Below, piece after piece: positions 23,264 to 32,805 of a stretch of 64,000 bases of DNA. The first letter of the stretch is position 1. Each line of letters starts with the position of its first letter. A model generated the notes under the pieces. It had not been told where the DNA came from, searched no databases, and worked only from the letters and a program-made list of their open reading frames with translations. The stretch lies in contig NZ_JACVPA010000001.1 in assembly GCF_018882155.1 (NCBI RefSeq), positions 124,001-188,000 on the forward strand, written 5' to 3'. The stretch comes from Polynucleobacter nymphae. GTDB lineage: Bacteria > Pseudomonadota > Gammaproteobacteria > Burkholderiales > Burkholderiaceae. The position numbers were made by a program, and so were the translations under genes.

Positions 23264-24358
23264 GTGAAGTTATTGATATTTATATGTTCTTTGTTAGTGG
23301 CTATCTCACAAAGCTATGCAGCTGATACTCGGATTGAGGGGATACCTGGAGGACAAAAATTTGAGGCCAATCCATTCTGGTTAAAACCTTTACCTAATCA
23401 ATGGATTATTGGTCAGGTAGCAGGTATTGCCATCGATAAAAACGATCATCTGTGGATTGTTCATCGCCCGAATTCACTAGCGCCTGATGAGCTTGGGCTG
23501 GCCAATAAGAATGCGAAGTGCTGTATTGCCGCACCACCAGTGATTGAGTTTGATAAAAACGGTAAGGTTCTGCAAGCGTGGGGTGGTCCAGGCCAGGGTT
23601 ATGACTGGTTTGAAAATGAACATGGCATCTATATTGCTCCTAATGGCGATGTCTGGCTTGCTGGCAACGGCAAATCTGACCGTCAAATATTGAAATTTAC
23701 CAAAGAGGGTAAGTTCTTATTGCAAATTGGCAGCCCTGGCCTTGAGCAAAACTCAAACGATACAAAAAATTTAGGACGTCCAGCACACATGGATTCAGAT
23801 GCTGCGGCAAATGAAATATTTGTTGCGGATGGATATCAAAATCGAAGAGTAGTTGTGTTTGACTCGAATACTGGTGCATATAAAAGGCACTGGGGCGCCT
23901 ATGGCGGCAAGCCAGCGGATGGTATCTTTGAGCGTTTTAATACTAAGCTAGAACAATTTGGCAATCCAGTGCACTGCGCTCGCTTACTCAAGAATGGTCA
24001 ATTGGCGGTATGTGACCGCGCTCAAAATCGTTTACAGATCTTTACCAAAGACGGTAGGTTTGTAAGGCAGCTCGAGATTGATACAGACACTAGAGATAAT
24101 AAAACAGGCTGGGGCTCGGTTTACGATGTTGTAGAAGATGGCAAAAGTCATTACTTTTATGTTGCTGATGGCAGCAATAATGAAATTAAGATCGTAGATC
24201 AGAAAACCGGACAGACGCTTGGAACAATCGGACGATCTGGCCGTAATGCTGGTGATTTTCATGTTCTGCACAATATTGCGATTGATAGCCAGGGAAATTT
24301 GTATACCTCTGAAGTTGATAATGCTAAGCGTGTACAGAAGTTTGACCGAAAGAAATAG
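23264..24358 (+). CDS. Secreted NHL-repeat beta-propeller, PAL/amidating-lyase-like
   Basis: The 364-residue protein has a signal peptide (MKLLIFICSLLVAISQSYAA) and a propeller of NHL-type repeats with blades such as GIAIDKNDHLWIVHR, GIYIAPNGDVWLAG, EIFVADGYQNRRVVVFD and NIAIDSQGNLYTSEV. This arrangement resembles the lyase domain of peptidyl-glycine alpha-amidating enzymes and related periplasmic hydrolases or lyases. The pair CC (residues 84-85) is notable. The start is GTG at 23264, preceded by AGAGGAA. The substrate is unknown; the amidase, Bug and SDR neighbours suggest a shared pathway. Confidence 0.75.
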   Translation: MKLLIFICSLLVAISQSYAADTRIEGIPGGQKFEANPFWLKPLPNQWIIGQVAGIAIDKNDHLWIVHRPNSLAPDELGLANKNAKCCIAAPPVIEFDKNGKVLQAWGGPGQGYDWFENEHGIYIAPNGDVWLAGNGKSDRQILKFTKEGKFLLQIGSPGLEQNSNDTKNLGRPAHMDSDAAANEIFVADGYQNRRVVVFDSNTGAYKRHWGAYGGKPADGIFERFNTKLEQFGNPVHCARLLKNGQLAVCDRAQNRLQIFTKDGRFVRQLEIDTDTRDNKTGWGSVYDVVEDGKSHYFYVADGSNNEIKIVDQKTGQTLGTIGRSGRNAGDFHVLHNIAIDSQGNLYTSEVDNAKRVQKFDRKK

Positions 24359-24378
24359 TCTGATATGAAGGTGTATGG

Positions 24379-25716
24379 ATGAGTAAGGTTCATAAGGTAG
24401 TCATAGTAGGGGGCGGTGCAGGGGGTTTAGAGCTTGCTACAAAGCTAGGGAATCGCTACGGCAACGCAAAGTCCGGCTCTCAAAAAATCAGCATTACCTT
24501 GGTGGATAAAAATCGTACTCATATTTGGAAGCCTAAGCTCCACGAAGTTGCTGCAGGCATTATGGATCTTGCTGACCAAGAGTTAGATTACATCGCCCAA
24601 GCCCATTGGCATCATTTTTTATTTCGGATTGGCGAGTTAATTGATATCAATCGCGAGAAAAAAGAAATTCGGATTAGTCCATTTTTGGATGACTCAGGTG
24701 AAATGGTGACGCCTGAACGATTGATTCCTTACGATACCTTGATCATTGCGATTGGTAGCTTAACCAATGACTTTGGGACTCCCGGAGTAGCAAAGTATGC
24801 ACAGCGTTTAGAGTCACTGGCTGATGCCAAGCGCTTTCATTTGCGTATGATTAATGCTTGCCTGCGAGCCCAATCACAGCTTGCTCCTTTGGCGCTCAAT
24901 CAACTGAAGGTGGCTATTATTGGCGCTGGTGCAACGGGTGTTGAGCTGGCTGCAGAATTGCATCGCACAACCCGTCAGGTTATCTCGTATGGCATGGATC
25001 GCGTTGATCCGGATAAAGATATGAAGGTGATCCTGATTGAGGCTGCGCCACGGATATTGCCAGCGCTTCCCGAAAGGGTCTCTGCAGCAGCGCAAACACT
25101 CCTCGTTGATCTTGGCGTTGAAGTGATTACTAATGCAAAAGTAGAAGAAGTTTTCACAGATAAGCTGCGCCTCTCGGATGGAGTAGAGATTCCTGCTGAA
25201 TTAATTGTTTGGGCTGCCGGTGTTAAGGCCCCTGATTTTTTACATGAAATTGGTGGTCTAGAGAGCAACCGAGCAAATCAATTGGTGGTGTTGCCAACAC
25301 TACAAACCACGCGCGACCCTCATATCTTTGCGATGGGCGATTGCGCTGCCTGTCCTTGGCCTGAGGCTAGCAATGGGAAGGGCGGCATTGTTCCGCCACG
25401 CGCTCAAGCAGCGCATCAACAAGCCTCTCATTTGTATTCTCAAATAGAAAATATTGTTCATGGCAAACCCTTGAAAGCTTATCGGTATCGCGATTTCGGC
25501 TCGCTCGTTTCGCTGGGCAAATTTAGCAGCGTTGGCAGCATGATGGGTGGATTGATTGGCGGCAGCCTCATGATCGATGGCTTTTTTGCGAAGATCATGT
25601 ATCTGAGTCTTTATAAATTACATCAACTGGCCTTGCACGGCTGGATCAAAGTGATACTCGATACGATCAGTCGTTTAATTCATCGCAGAACCGATTCGAT
25701 TGTAAAACTGCACTAA
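24379..25716 (+). CDS. FAD-dependent NAD(P)H dehydrogenase, NDH-2 type
   Basis: This is a 445-residue flavoprotein with two Rossmann motifs (VVGGGAGGLELA at residues 8-20 and IIGAGATGVELAAEL near 176-190), the FAD-closing ATG-like segment AMGDCAACPWP near 315-325, and a C-terminal hydrophobic/amphipathic region (GSMMGGLIGGSLMIDGFFAKIMYLS) that anchors such enzymes to the inner membrane. It oxidises NADH and reduces quinone without pumping protons. It starts 20 bases after the propeller gene and may recycle NADH made by the neighbouring SDRs. Confidence 0.88.
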   Translation: MSKVHKVVIVGGGAGGLELATKLGNRYGNAKSGSQKISITLVDKNRTHIWKPKLHEVAAGIMDLADQELDYIAQAHWHHFLFRIGELIDINREKKEIRISPFLDDSGEMVTPERLIPYDTLIIAIGSLTNDFGTPGVAKYAQRLESLADAKRFHLRMINACLRAQSQLAPLALNQLKVAIIGAGATGVELAAELHRTTRQVISYGMDRVDPDKDMKVILIEAAPRILPALPERVSAAAQTLLVDLGVEVITNAKVEEVFTDKLRLSDGVEIPAELIVWAAGVKAPDFLHEIGGLESNRANQLVVLPTLQTTRDPHIFAMGDCAACPWPEASNGKGGIVPPRAQAAHQQASHLYSQIENIVHGKPLKAYRYRDFGSLVSLGKFSSVGSMMGGLIGGSLMIDGFFAKIMYLSLYKLHQLALHGWIKVILDTISRLIHRRTDSIVKLH

Positions 25717-25722
25717 GGCTGC

Positions 25723-26592
25723 CTACTCGTCCTTGATGGTGTTTCGTAATACTCCAATGGATTCGATTTCAATTTCGCAAATATCCCCCGGCTTCATGAA
25801 AACAGGGGGTGTTCTGGCGTAACCCACACCAGCTGGAGTCCCGGTAATCACAACATCACCTGGCTCCAAAGTCATGCATTCAGAGATCAGCACAATAGTT
25901 TCTGCAACGCCCCACAAGAAATCCTTGGTGTTGGCGTTTTGCATTACTTGACCATTTAAGCGGGATTGAATATTTAAACCATCACATCCAGGTGGAAGCT
26001 CATCTGGTGTTACCAGCCAGGGGCCAAATGCACCGGTTTGATCAAAGTTTTTACCAATCGTCCACTGAGTCGTTTTGCGTTGGTAATCACGAATACTACC
26101 GTCATTAAAGATGCTGTATCCCGCCACACAATCCAAGGCATTTTCTAAGGTGAGGTGCCGCGCTTTTTTGCCAATAATAAAAGCAAGCTCTGCCTCGTAA
26201 TCTAACTTGTCTGAAACTTGAGGTCGCATAATCGGGCTTAAATGTGCCGTCATTGAGCTAGGACCGCGCATAAAAAAACTGGGATACTCAGGTCGTGCAT
26301 TACCGCCTTCTTTGGCATGGTCAGCATAGTTCAGGCCCATACAGACAATTTTTCCAGGCTTTTCAATAGGGACCTTGAAGCTAATCTCATTAAGCTTGCC
26401 AGTAATTGCTTTGGAGTTTGCAATGGCAGCGCCTACGCGATCCAAATTGACTTGGGATTGAATGATTTCTTGAATGCTATTGGGTATCAGTGAGTCTGTG
26501 GCGCATACATCAATAAAGGTATCTTGGTCGCCTTTGGAGAGCGCTCCCACGCCCTCATATCCATTTGGACCCTTAAAGCCAAATAACCTCAT
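25723..26592 (-). CDS. Fumarylacetoacetate hydrolase (FAH) family protein
   Basis: This 289-residue protein has the FAH-domain pattern: GLNYADHAKEG, PSFFMRGPSS, LDYEAELAFIIGKKA with metal-binding Glu residues, TGAFGPWLVTPDEL and a C-terminal VVITGTPAGVGYA. Family members hydrolyse or decarboxylate 2-oxo acids and acylpyruvates. A good ribosome site (TGGAGG) precedes the start. It is convergent with the NDH-2 gene (6-base gap) and divergent from the ThDP enzyme at 26735, with which it probably shares a regulatory region. Confidence 0.9.
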   Translation of the reverse strand: MRLFGFKGPNGYEGVGALSKGDQDTFIDVCATDSLIPNSIQEIIQSQVNLDRVGAAIANSKAITGKLNEISFKVPIEKPGKIVCMGLNYADHAKEGGNARPEYPSFFMRGPSSMTAHLSPIMRPQVSDKLDYEAELAFIIGKKARHLTLENALDCVAGYSIFNDGSIRDYQRKTTQWTIGKNFDQTGAFGPWLVTPDELPPGCDGLNIQSRLNGQVMQNANTKDFLWGVAETIVLISECMTLEPGDVVITGTPAGVGYARTPPVFMKPGDICEIEIESIGVLRNTIKDE

Positions 26593-26734
26593 CTTAGTGC
26601 CTCCATTTACGTTGAACTATAGTCAGTTCTCGCAGTATAGGTCAGCCTGATTCAACCAAGCCCATACCAAAGTGTGATAACTTTCTATTAGACACAGATG
26701 AATACCACTTCCTACATGAAAGCATAAAAATAGC

Positions 26735-28393
26735 ATGGCGACACCAAGCAAGATGATTAATGGTGGTCAAATACTCGCAAATGCCTTGGTAAGGCAAGGG
26801 GTAGACATTGCCTTTGGAGTTCCTGGTGAAAGCTTCTTGCCTCTATTAAACGGTCTGGTAGATCACCCCCGCTTTCGGTTTATTACTTGTCGTCAAGAGG
26901 GTGGCGCCGCCTATATGGCTGAGGCCTATGCCAAATTGACAGGTCAAGCAGGAGTGTTAATGGTGACGCGCGGTCCTGGTGCCTCAAATGCCATGATTGG
27001 CATGCACACAGCCTATCAAGATGCGACCCCAATGGTTTTACTGGTTGGCCAGGTTGGTACAGATATGGTTGAGCGTGAGGCGTTTCAAGAAATTGACTAT
27101 CGCCGCATGTATTCAGAATGTGCGAAATGGGTTGGCAGCATTGATCGCGTTGATCGTATTGATGAATTTGTTTCTCATGCATTTCATATTGCTCAAGCTG
27201 GACGTAAAGGCCCAGTTGTGCTTGCTTTGCCTGAAGATGTCTTGTATATGGCTGGTCAAGAAAATCCAGCTAAGCCAGCACATATCGTTCAGCCAGGTTT
27301 AGATGGTAAGCAGTTTGACCTTGCAATGAAGGCATTCACATCCGCTCAGAAGCCGATGATTGTTGCGGGCGGCGGTAATTGGAATAGCAGTGCCTGTGAT
27401 GATTTACGCAACTGGGCCAATCAAGAGGGTGTGCCGGTAGCCACGAGCTTTAGGTCTCAGGATCTGATAGATAACTTAGATCCTGCATTTGCAGGTGATT
27501 TAGGTATAGGCGCCAATCCATCCTTAGTAAAGCGTGTTACAGAGGCAGATGTTCTATTGGTTATTGGTGAGCGATTGAGCGAGATGACTACTGCTGGTTA
27601 CACCTTATTCTCCATTCCTCAAACTCAAAATACCTTAATCCATGTCCTTTCTGGCTCAGAAGATTTGGGTCGCGTTTACCGCCCAGACTTTGCTATCAAT
27701 TGCAGCCCTGAAAATTTCTGTGCCGCTTTAAAGAATAGCAAGATGGGTGATCAATATGATCGCGCAGCAATCACAGTAGCGCACGCTGAGTATTTAGCGT
27801 TCGCTAGCCCAGTGACCGCGCCTGGTGATTTGCAATTAGCGCAGATCATGAGTTCATTGCCAAGCTCAATCCCGCGTGATGCCATTGTGACTAATGGGGC
27901 TGGTAACTTTGCTACTTGGGTACATCGCTTTTATCCTTATGGGCCCCACAAAACCCAATTGGCTCCTGCAAATGGCTCCATGGGCTATGGTTTACCTGCA
28001 GCCATTGCTGCCAAGATCGCAAGCCCTGAAAAAGTCGTGATTGCAGTCTGTGGCGACGGTGATTTCATGATGAACTGCCAAGAGTTAGCAACGGCAGCCC
28101 GTTACGATGCCTTCCCAATTGTTTTGGTGGTCAATAACAATATGCTGGGAACCATTCGGATGCATCAGGAAAGGGAGTTTAAGTCGCGCGTGATGGCGAC
28201 CGGCCTAACTAATCCAGATTTTGTGAAGTTTGCTGATAGCTTTGGGATGCCTGGATTTAGAGTCACTAAGACCGAAGAGTTTGCAGCCGTATTTGCAAAA
28301 GCACTTGCTAGCAAAAAGGGCGCATTAATTGAATTGGTCTTAGATCAAGAAGTCATTTCCCCCAGTAAGTTACTTTCTCAACTGGGGAAGTAA
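26735..28393 (+). CDS. Thiamine-diphosphate-dependent enzyme, acetolactate-synthase-like
   Basis: This 552-residue protein has the three domains of the ALS/benzoylformate-decarboxylase group. The catalytic Glu is in CRQEGGAAYMAEAYAK (about residue 51), and the ThDP/Mg motif is GDGDFMMNCQEL … VVNNNMLGTI near residues 440-475. No separate regulatory (IlvN) subunit follows, and it lies among catabolic genes, so a role in 2-oxo acid decarboxylation or carboligation is more likely than in branched-chain amino-acid synthesis. The substrate is not predictable. It is divergent from the FAH gene and convergent with a Bug gene. Confidence 0.85.
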   Translation: MATPSKMINGGQILANALVRQGVDIAFGVPGESFLPLLNGLVDHPRFRFITCRQEGGAAYMAEAYAKLTGQAGVLMVTRGPGASNAMIGMHTAYQDATPMVLLVGQVGTDMVEREAFQEIDYRRMYSECAKWVGSIDRVDRIDEFVSHAFHIAQAGRKGPVVLALPEDVLYMAGQENPAKPAHIVQPGLDGKQFDLAMKAFTSAQKPMIVAGGGNWNSSACDDLRNWANQEGVPVATSFRSQDLIDNLDPAFAGDLGIGANPSLVKRVTEADVLLVIGERLSEMTTAGYTLFSIPQTQNTLIHVLSGSEDLGRVYRPDFAINCSPENFCAALKNSKMGDQYDRAAITVAHAEYLAFASPVTAPGDLQLAQIMSSLPSSIPRDAIVTNGAGNFATWVHRFYPYGPHKTQLAPANGSMGYGLPAAIAAKIASPEKVVIAVCGDGDFMMNCQELATAARYDAFPIVLVVNNNMLGTIRMHQEREFKSRVMATGLTNPDFVKFADSFGMPGFRVTKTEEFAAVFAKALASKKGALIELVLDQEVISPSKLLSQLGK

Positions 28394-28414
28394 AAAGAAT
28401 CCAGAATAAAAAGA

Positions 28415-29446
28415 TTAATCTACTTTTGCCCCAGACTCTTTCACAACTCTAGTCCACTTGGCGATCTCATGTTTAATGAAGGCGCTAAATTGTGCAGGCG
28501 TATTGCCAACTGGTTGGGCGCCCATTGCTAAATACTTTTCTTTCACTGATGGGCTATTAACAGCCGCCATTATTGCAGCACTGTCTTTACTCAAAATATC
28601 TGCAGGCATATTGGCGGGCCCAACCGCCCCAAACCAAGAAGTTACCTCATAGCCCGGTAAATTTGCTGCTTCAGCAACGGTTGGTAAATCCGGCAAGGCA
28701 GCAGAGCGCTTAGAACTAGTCACTGCCAATGCTTTTAAGCGGCCCGCCCGAATAAAGCTAATCGAAGACGGCAGATTATCAAACATGATGTCGACATTGC
28801 CTGCCATGAGGTCGATTACTGCTGGTGGACTTCCTTTGTAGGGTAGGTGAACCATATAAGTTTTAGTCATCGATTTAAAGAGTTCTCCAGCCATATGGAT
28901 CGATGTGCCATTGCCGCTGGAGGCCATATTAACCTTGCCAGGATTTGCTCTGGCATAAGCAATCAAATCATTGACAGTATTGATGTTGTTCTTAGCGGCA
29001 AACTCCGGATTTAAAACCAAGACATTCGGCAACTCCGCAACCAGAGAGATCGGTGTGAAATCTTTAATAGGGTCAAATGGTAACTTTCCGCCGCCTTGAG
29101 TGTAAAGAGGAAGATTGATGCCATGGGTACCTACAGAAGCCATCAGCCAGGTGTAGCCATCAGGCGGCGCTTTAGCAACGATTTCTGCGGCAATATTGCC
29201 ACCTGCGCCTGCTTTATTATCGATAAGGACATTCCACTTGGCAGTATTCAAGAGTTCATTTTGAAGTGGCCTAGCAATATTATCGGTTGAGCCGCCAGCA
29301 GGAAAAGGAATGACAAATCGTATGGGCTTGTTTGGATAATCTGATTGGGCTAAGCTTGGCTGAGCACTAGCAGCAAATAGGGTTACAAGAACTACAAAGA
29401 GCTCAATTGCTCTGCCAATCATATTAAAGGGGCCGCTTTGAATCAT
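28415..29446 (-). CDS. Bug/TctC-family periplasmic solute-binding protein
   Basis: The signal peptide (cleavage after SLAQS) is followed by [24 protein letters not shown] and later [17 protein letters not shown], the two Bug ligand-loop regions. The ligand loop reads PAGGSTD where the other two copies have PGGTTD. I take the ATG at 29446 as the start: GGAG lies 7 bases before it but abuts the ATG at 29452. It is the third orphan Bug protein in 20 kb and is convergent with the ThDP enzyme gene (21-base gap). Confidence 0.88.
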   Translation of the reverse strand: MIQSGPFNMIGRAIELFVVLVTLFAASAQPSLAQSDYPNKPIRFVIPFPAGGSTDNIARPLQNELLNTAKWNVLIDNKAGAGGNIAAEIVAKAPPDGYTWLMASVGTHGINLPLYTQGGGKLPFDPIKDFTPISLVAELPNVLVLNPEFAAKNNINTVNDLIAYARANPGKVNMASSGNGTSIHMAGELFKSMTKTYMVHLPYKGSPPAVIDLMAGNVDIMFDNLPSSISFIRAGRLKALAVTSSKRSAALPDLPTVAEAANLPGYEVTSWFGAVGPANMPADILSKDSAAIMAAVNSPSVKEKYLAMGAQPVGNTPAQFSAFIKHEIAKWTRVVKESGAKVD

Positions 29447-29563
29447 TGCCATCTCCTATTTATTTGAACCATTCTGAGGATGATTTTAATAGTCCAATTT
29501 AAGCACAATCGGCTAATTGCTTGGGTGGCTTTAGTGGGGTAAAGAGGCCTAAAAATCAAAAAA

Positions 29564-29583
29564 AGCCTAAATTACTCTAGGCT
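29564..29583 (-). terminator. Possible minus-strand rho-independent terminator
   Basis: Read on the minus strand, AGCCTA and TAGGCT form a 6-bp stem with an 8-base loop, followed by a run of seven T. It lies in the 225-base gap before the glycosyltransferase. No minus-strand gene precedes it, so it may end antisense transcription or be chance. Confidence 0.35.
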
Positions 29584-29677
29584 CTTCATAAATTTAGCTC
29601 CTGAACTGGTCTCGAATCAGGGGCTGGAGATAAACTATGGTGATGCTTATTAATCCTTCCAAGCCTTAAAAATAGCC

Positions 29678-31666
29678 ATGCCAAAAACATCAACTCAAAT
29701 GGATCATCAATTCGATAGTCTATTGGACAGCAAAGGCTATGAAAAATTTTCCAAACTGTACAAATCCTTTTCAACAAGCTTCATTAAAAATATCCTAGCA
29801 TCTGTTGATTTTTATGTTGATCTTAGTCCCAAGGAAGGCTTTTACATACTACTAGCGAGATTTTTTTATCCGGATTTAAAAGTTTTAGCAAATGAGCCTA
29901 ATGCCTCTGATGCGCAGTCGCTATCTAAGAATGTTGCAAATTTAGGCTTAGAAAATATTTCGATCCAATTACAGCGTAACGAATTAGAAGAGACGATAGT
30001 TGATTTATTGAGTGATTATTCTAGTCGTCAATCAGCTCTGATTAGGGTGATGATTACAGGCAATGAGTTTGAGGATATAGGCTGGATATCTGAATTTAGC
30101 GAAAAATTTGAAAAAGTAAAATTGATTATTGAGCTTGATCCAAAGCTAATTGATTCCAAATTAGTTAATCTTCAAAGGCCATTGGAAGAAATTGTAAAGA
30201 TGGGTTATGAAATATGGGCCCTAGATGACCAATCTAATCAGTTTTTTCGAATAAGCTCCCAAAATGCAATTAAATCTATTCCGCCATTAAATTCGTATAT
30301 TTTCTATGGCGTCAAAAAGTCTCAAGCATTAAGTATGTGTTTTTTTTCACATAGTCCTTTACTTGGGGGCTCTGAAAAAATGATGTTTGAATTAGTGAAT
30401 GCCCTAGTCAAAGATTTTGGTGTTGTTTGCACTGCCGTTTTACCCCGTGTAGGCCCTCAGTCTGAGGCCCTCGCAAAAATAGGAGTCGCAACCCTTTTTG
30501 CCTTTCCCTCTATTTCTGCTTATGGCTGGTGGTGTGATGATGCAAATACTGTTAGATCGAAAGAAGCTCAGCAGTTTCAGGTTTTTGATTGTGCGATGGC
30601 TGTTGAGATGAATGTGCTGGAAAACCTTCGTAAATTGGACCCTGATGTCATCTGGACGCAGAGCATGGTCATGCCTTGGGGCGCAAAAGTAGCTGAGAAT
30701 TTAAATAAGCCTCATATTTGGTATGTCACAGAATTTGGGGAGCTGGACTTTGGGTTTAAGTTTTTTAGTCCTTTCGTGGACGTCATTGAGGAAATTCAAG
30801 GTACATCCAATCATGTATATACCTGTAGCCAAGTCTTAAGGCAAACGCTTTTCCCGGCTGCAGAAAAGGAAAAAGTGAGTGTTTTATATACCTGCATTCC
30901 GCCGCCCTCCGTTAATGCATTAGCAAGTACTGAGCAGTATTTTCAAAAAAAAGATTCGGTCAAGATCGGGATGTTTAGTCAAATTCGTACAACCAAAGGC
31001 CAGGAAGATGCTGTATTAGCGGTTTCTGAGTGTGTAAAAAATGGCTTGAATGTAGAGCTTTTAATTGTAGGAGAAGCTCCAGATCCAACATATCTGACTT
31101 ATTTAATTTCTTTGGCTGAAGATCTAGGCGTTAAAGATCATATTATTTTTACTGGATATTCAAAGAATCCATTTGATTTAATGGCCCTTTGCGACATTGT
31201 TGTAATGGCATCTCGCCTAGAAGCATTTGGTCGTGTTGGGGTTGAGGCGATGCTTCTAAATAAACCGGTTGTTTTTGCTAATACTGGGGGAATTTCGGAA
31301 TATCAATTAGACGGTCAAACAGGCTTTTCCTATCCACCAGGAGATTCGCTTGCTTTAGCAGGACAATTAAAGCTTCTTATTAATGACCCTGCTTTGCGAA
31401 ATAAAATGGGTATTGCTGGAAAATTGCATGCATCAAATCTTTTTAGCAAGAAAAACTTTTCAGAACGTGTTTACTTTGACGCTAAAGAAATTGCAAATGA
31501 AGGACGGGGTGATTGTAAGAACCCTACAATCATTGAGACCCTAATTCAAGGGGCTGTTGAGAGTCTAAATAGCCAGAAAAAACATCAGAAGTTTGTAGGT
31601 AGAAATGAAGTTTGCCCCTGCAATAGCGGTAAGAAATATAAATACTGCTGTGGGATTATTAGCTAA
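29678..31666 (+). CDS. Glycosyltransferase with decayed FkbM-like N-domain and C-terminal SEC-C motif
   Basis: This 662-residue protein appears to have three parts. Residues about 1-215 follow the course of FkbM-type methyltransferases (VDLSPKEGFYILLARFF … NEPNASDAQSLSKNVANLGLENI), but the SAM-binding DxGxNxG loop has become DLSPKEG, so it is probably inactive. Residues about 225-620 are a GT-B family 4 glycosyltransferase: HSPLLGGSEKMMFEL, IGMFSQIRTTKGQEDAV and the donor-site EAFGRVGVEAMLLNKPVVFANTGG. The end is a zinc-binding SEC-C motif (CPCNSGKKYKYCC). No other surface-glycan genes adjoin. The product and acceptor are unknown. Confidence 0.82.
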   Translation: MPKTSTQMDHQFDSLLDSKGYEKFSKLYKSFSTSFIKNILASVDFYVDLSPKEGFYILLARFFYPDLKVLANEPNASDAQSLSKNVANLGLENISIQLQRNELEETIVDLLSDYSSRQSALIRVMITGNEFEDIGWISEFSEKFEKVKLIIELDPKLIDSKLVNLQRPLEEIVKMGYEIWALDDQSNQFFRISSQNAIKSIPPLNSYIFYGVKKSQALSMCFFSHSPLLGGSEKMMFELVNALVKDFGVVCTAVLPRVGPQSEALAKIGVATLFAFPSISAYGWWCDDANTVRSKEAQQFQVFDCAMAVEMNVLENLRKLDPDVIWTQSMVMPWGAKVAENLNKPHIWYVTEFGELDFGFKFFSPFVDVIEEIQGTSNHVYTCSQVLRQTLFPAAEKEKVSVLYTCIPPPSVNALASTEQYFQKKDSVKIGMFSQIRTTKGQEDAVLAVSECVKNGLNVELLIVGEAPDPTYLTYLISLAEDLGVKDHIIFTGYSKNPFDLMALCDIVVMASRLEAFGRVGVEAMLLNKPVVFANTGGISEYQLDGQTGFSYPPGDSLALAGQLKLLINDPALRNKMGIAGKLHASNLFSKKNFSERVYFDAKEIANEGRGDCKNPTIIETLIQGAVESLNSQKKHQKFVGRNEVCPCNSGKKYKYCCGIIS

Positions 31667-31752
31667 TGATTATTGGGATCAACCCAGCTAAATTTGCTTA
31701 CTTTTTGATTCCCTAGCCTATTTCTGGCTTATCCAGATAACCTGAAAGCAAA

Positions 31753-31782
31753 AGCCCTGCAGAGAATTAACTCAGCAGGGCT
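31753..31782 (-). terminator. Terminator of the tRNA-Asn transcript
   Basis: AGCCCTGC and GCAGGGCT form an 8-bp stem with a 14-base loop. On the minus strand the stem is followed by TTTTGCTTTC, so it should end the tRNA-Asn transcript; it may also serve the convergent glycosyltransferase gene. Confidence 0.75.
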
Positions 31783-31792
31783 AGGTATTATT

Positions 31793-31867
31793 TGGCTCCC
31801 CGACGTGGGATCGAACCACGGACCAACAGATTAACAGTCTGCTGCTCTACCGCTGAGCTATCGGGGA
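31793..31867 (-). tRNA. tRNA-Asn (anticodon GUU)
   Basis: The minus strand folds into a full cloverleaf: acceptor TCCCCGA with TCGGGGA, D-arm TAGCTCAGCGGTAGAGC, anticodon loop CTGTTAA (GTT), T-arm CGTGG-TTCGATC-CCACG, discriminator G and encoded CCA. The length is 75 bases. It stands alone, with a terminator 10 bases downstream. Confidence 0.97.
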
Positions 31868-31888
31868 ATAAGCCGATATTATAGCAAG

Positions 31889-32773
31889 ATGCGTTCATTA
31901 CTACCCACATCCGTACAGATCCCCAGAGTACTGACTATCGCCGGTTCAGACAGCAGTGGCGGAGCAGGGGTTCAGGCTGACCTCAAGGTGATCACTTCGC
32001 TTGGGGGCTATGGCATGTCAGTAATCACCGCCATCACCGCTCAAAATACGCTAGGAGTAACGCGTATTCAGGATATCGATCTTGATGTGATTGAAGCTCA
32101 GATTGATGCTGTTGTCTTGGATATCGGGGTAGATATTGTCAAGATTGGAATGCTGGCTAGCCCACAAATTGTACAAACCGTAGCCAAAGCATTGCGTCGT
32201 CATGGCGTGCAACGCATTGTGCTTGATCCTGTCCTACGGGCAACCTCAGGTGCAAGTTTAGGTGGCGATGACACGGCACAAGCCATGATTACCGAATTAT
32301 TTCCGATGGCAACATTGATTACTCCCAATATGGAAGAAGCATCATTGCTACTGGGGCACGATATTACAGGACCAGATGATTTCAAAATGGCTGCTCAAGA
32401 ATTACTCGAGATGGGCTCTCAGGCTGTATTGATTAAAGGCGGCCATCTAGATGCCACTCATACGCAGATTACGGATTTTTTGATGTGGACAACATTAGAA
32501 GATAACTTAGAAGTCACCCAGGCGAAAGAATTCAAACACTATCGCGTAAATACACTCAACACCCATGGCACAGGCTGCTCTTTAGCCTCTGCCATTGCCA
32601 CCTATTTAGCCGATGGTCATGATTTGAGTCATGCAGTAGCAAAAGCGATTGCTTATGTAGAAGCGGGCTTAGAGGCGGGGCGCTTCTTAAGTATTGGTGA
32701 AGGCCCAGGCCCTTTGTGGCATATGCATGATTTCTATCCAACTGCTTTACTAGATGAAAAAAGTAAGTATTAA
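31889..32773 (+). CDS. thiD: Hydroxymethylpyrimidine/phosphomethylpyrimidine kinase
   Basis: The enzyme phosphorylates HMP to HMP-P and HMP-PP, the pyrimidine half of thiamine. In the 294-residue protein I see the ribokinase-fold hallmarks ITIAGSDSSGGAGVQADLK (residues 14-33), TPNMEEASLLLG and the C-terminal NTHGTGCSLASAIA with the catalytic-site Asp replaced in context by THGTGC as usual for ThiD. It lies on the plus strand, convergent with the thiCOSGE operon (32-base gap), so it completes the pathway locally but is transcribed separately and lacks the riboswitch. Confidence 0.95.
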   Translation: MRSLLPTSVQIPRVLTIAGSDSSGGAGVQADLKVITSLGGYGMSVITAITAQNTLGVTRIQDIDLDVIEAQIDAVVLDIGVDIVKIGMLASPQIVQTVAKALRRHGVQRIVLDPVLRATSGASLGGDDTAQAMITELFPMATLITPNMEEASLLLGHDITGPDDFKMAAQELLEMGSQAVLIKGGHLDATHTQITDFLMWTTLEDNLEVTQAKEFKHYRVNTLNTHGTGCSLASAIATYLADGHDLSHAVAKAIAYVEAGLEAGRFLSIGEGPGPLWHMHDFYPTALLDEKSKY

Positions 32774-32805
32774 TAAGCGCTAAAAGCTTTTTAGCTGCTT
32801 GCTCA

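Noticed and set aside
26735..28393. Biosynthetic acetolactate synthase (ilvB)
   Set aside because: No ilvN or ilvC adjoins and the neighbours are catabolic; only the wider ThDP-enzyme family is supported.
29586..29650. A further tRNA-like remnant (GGTCTCGAATCAGG)
   Set aside because: It has a T-loop-like core but no matching 5-bp T-stem, acceptor strand or CCA, so it may be chance.
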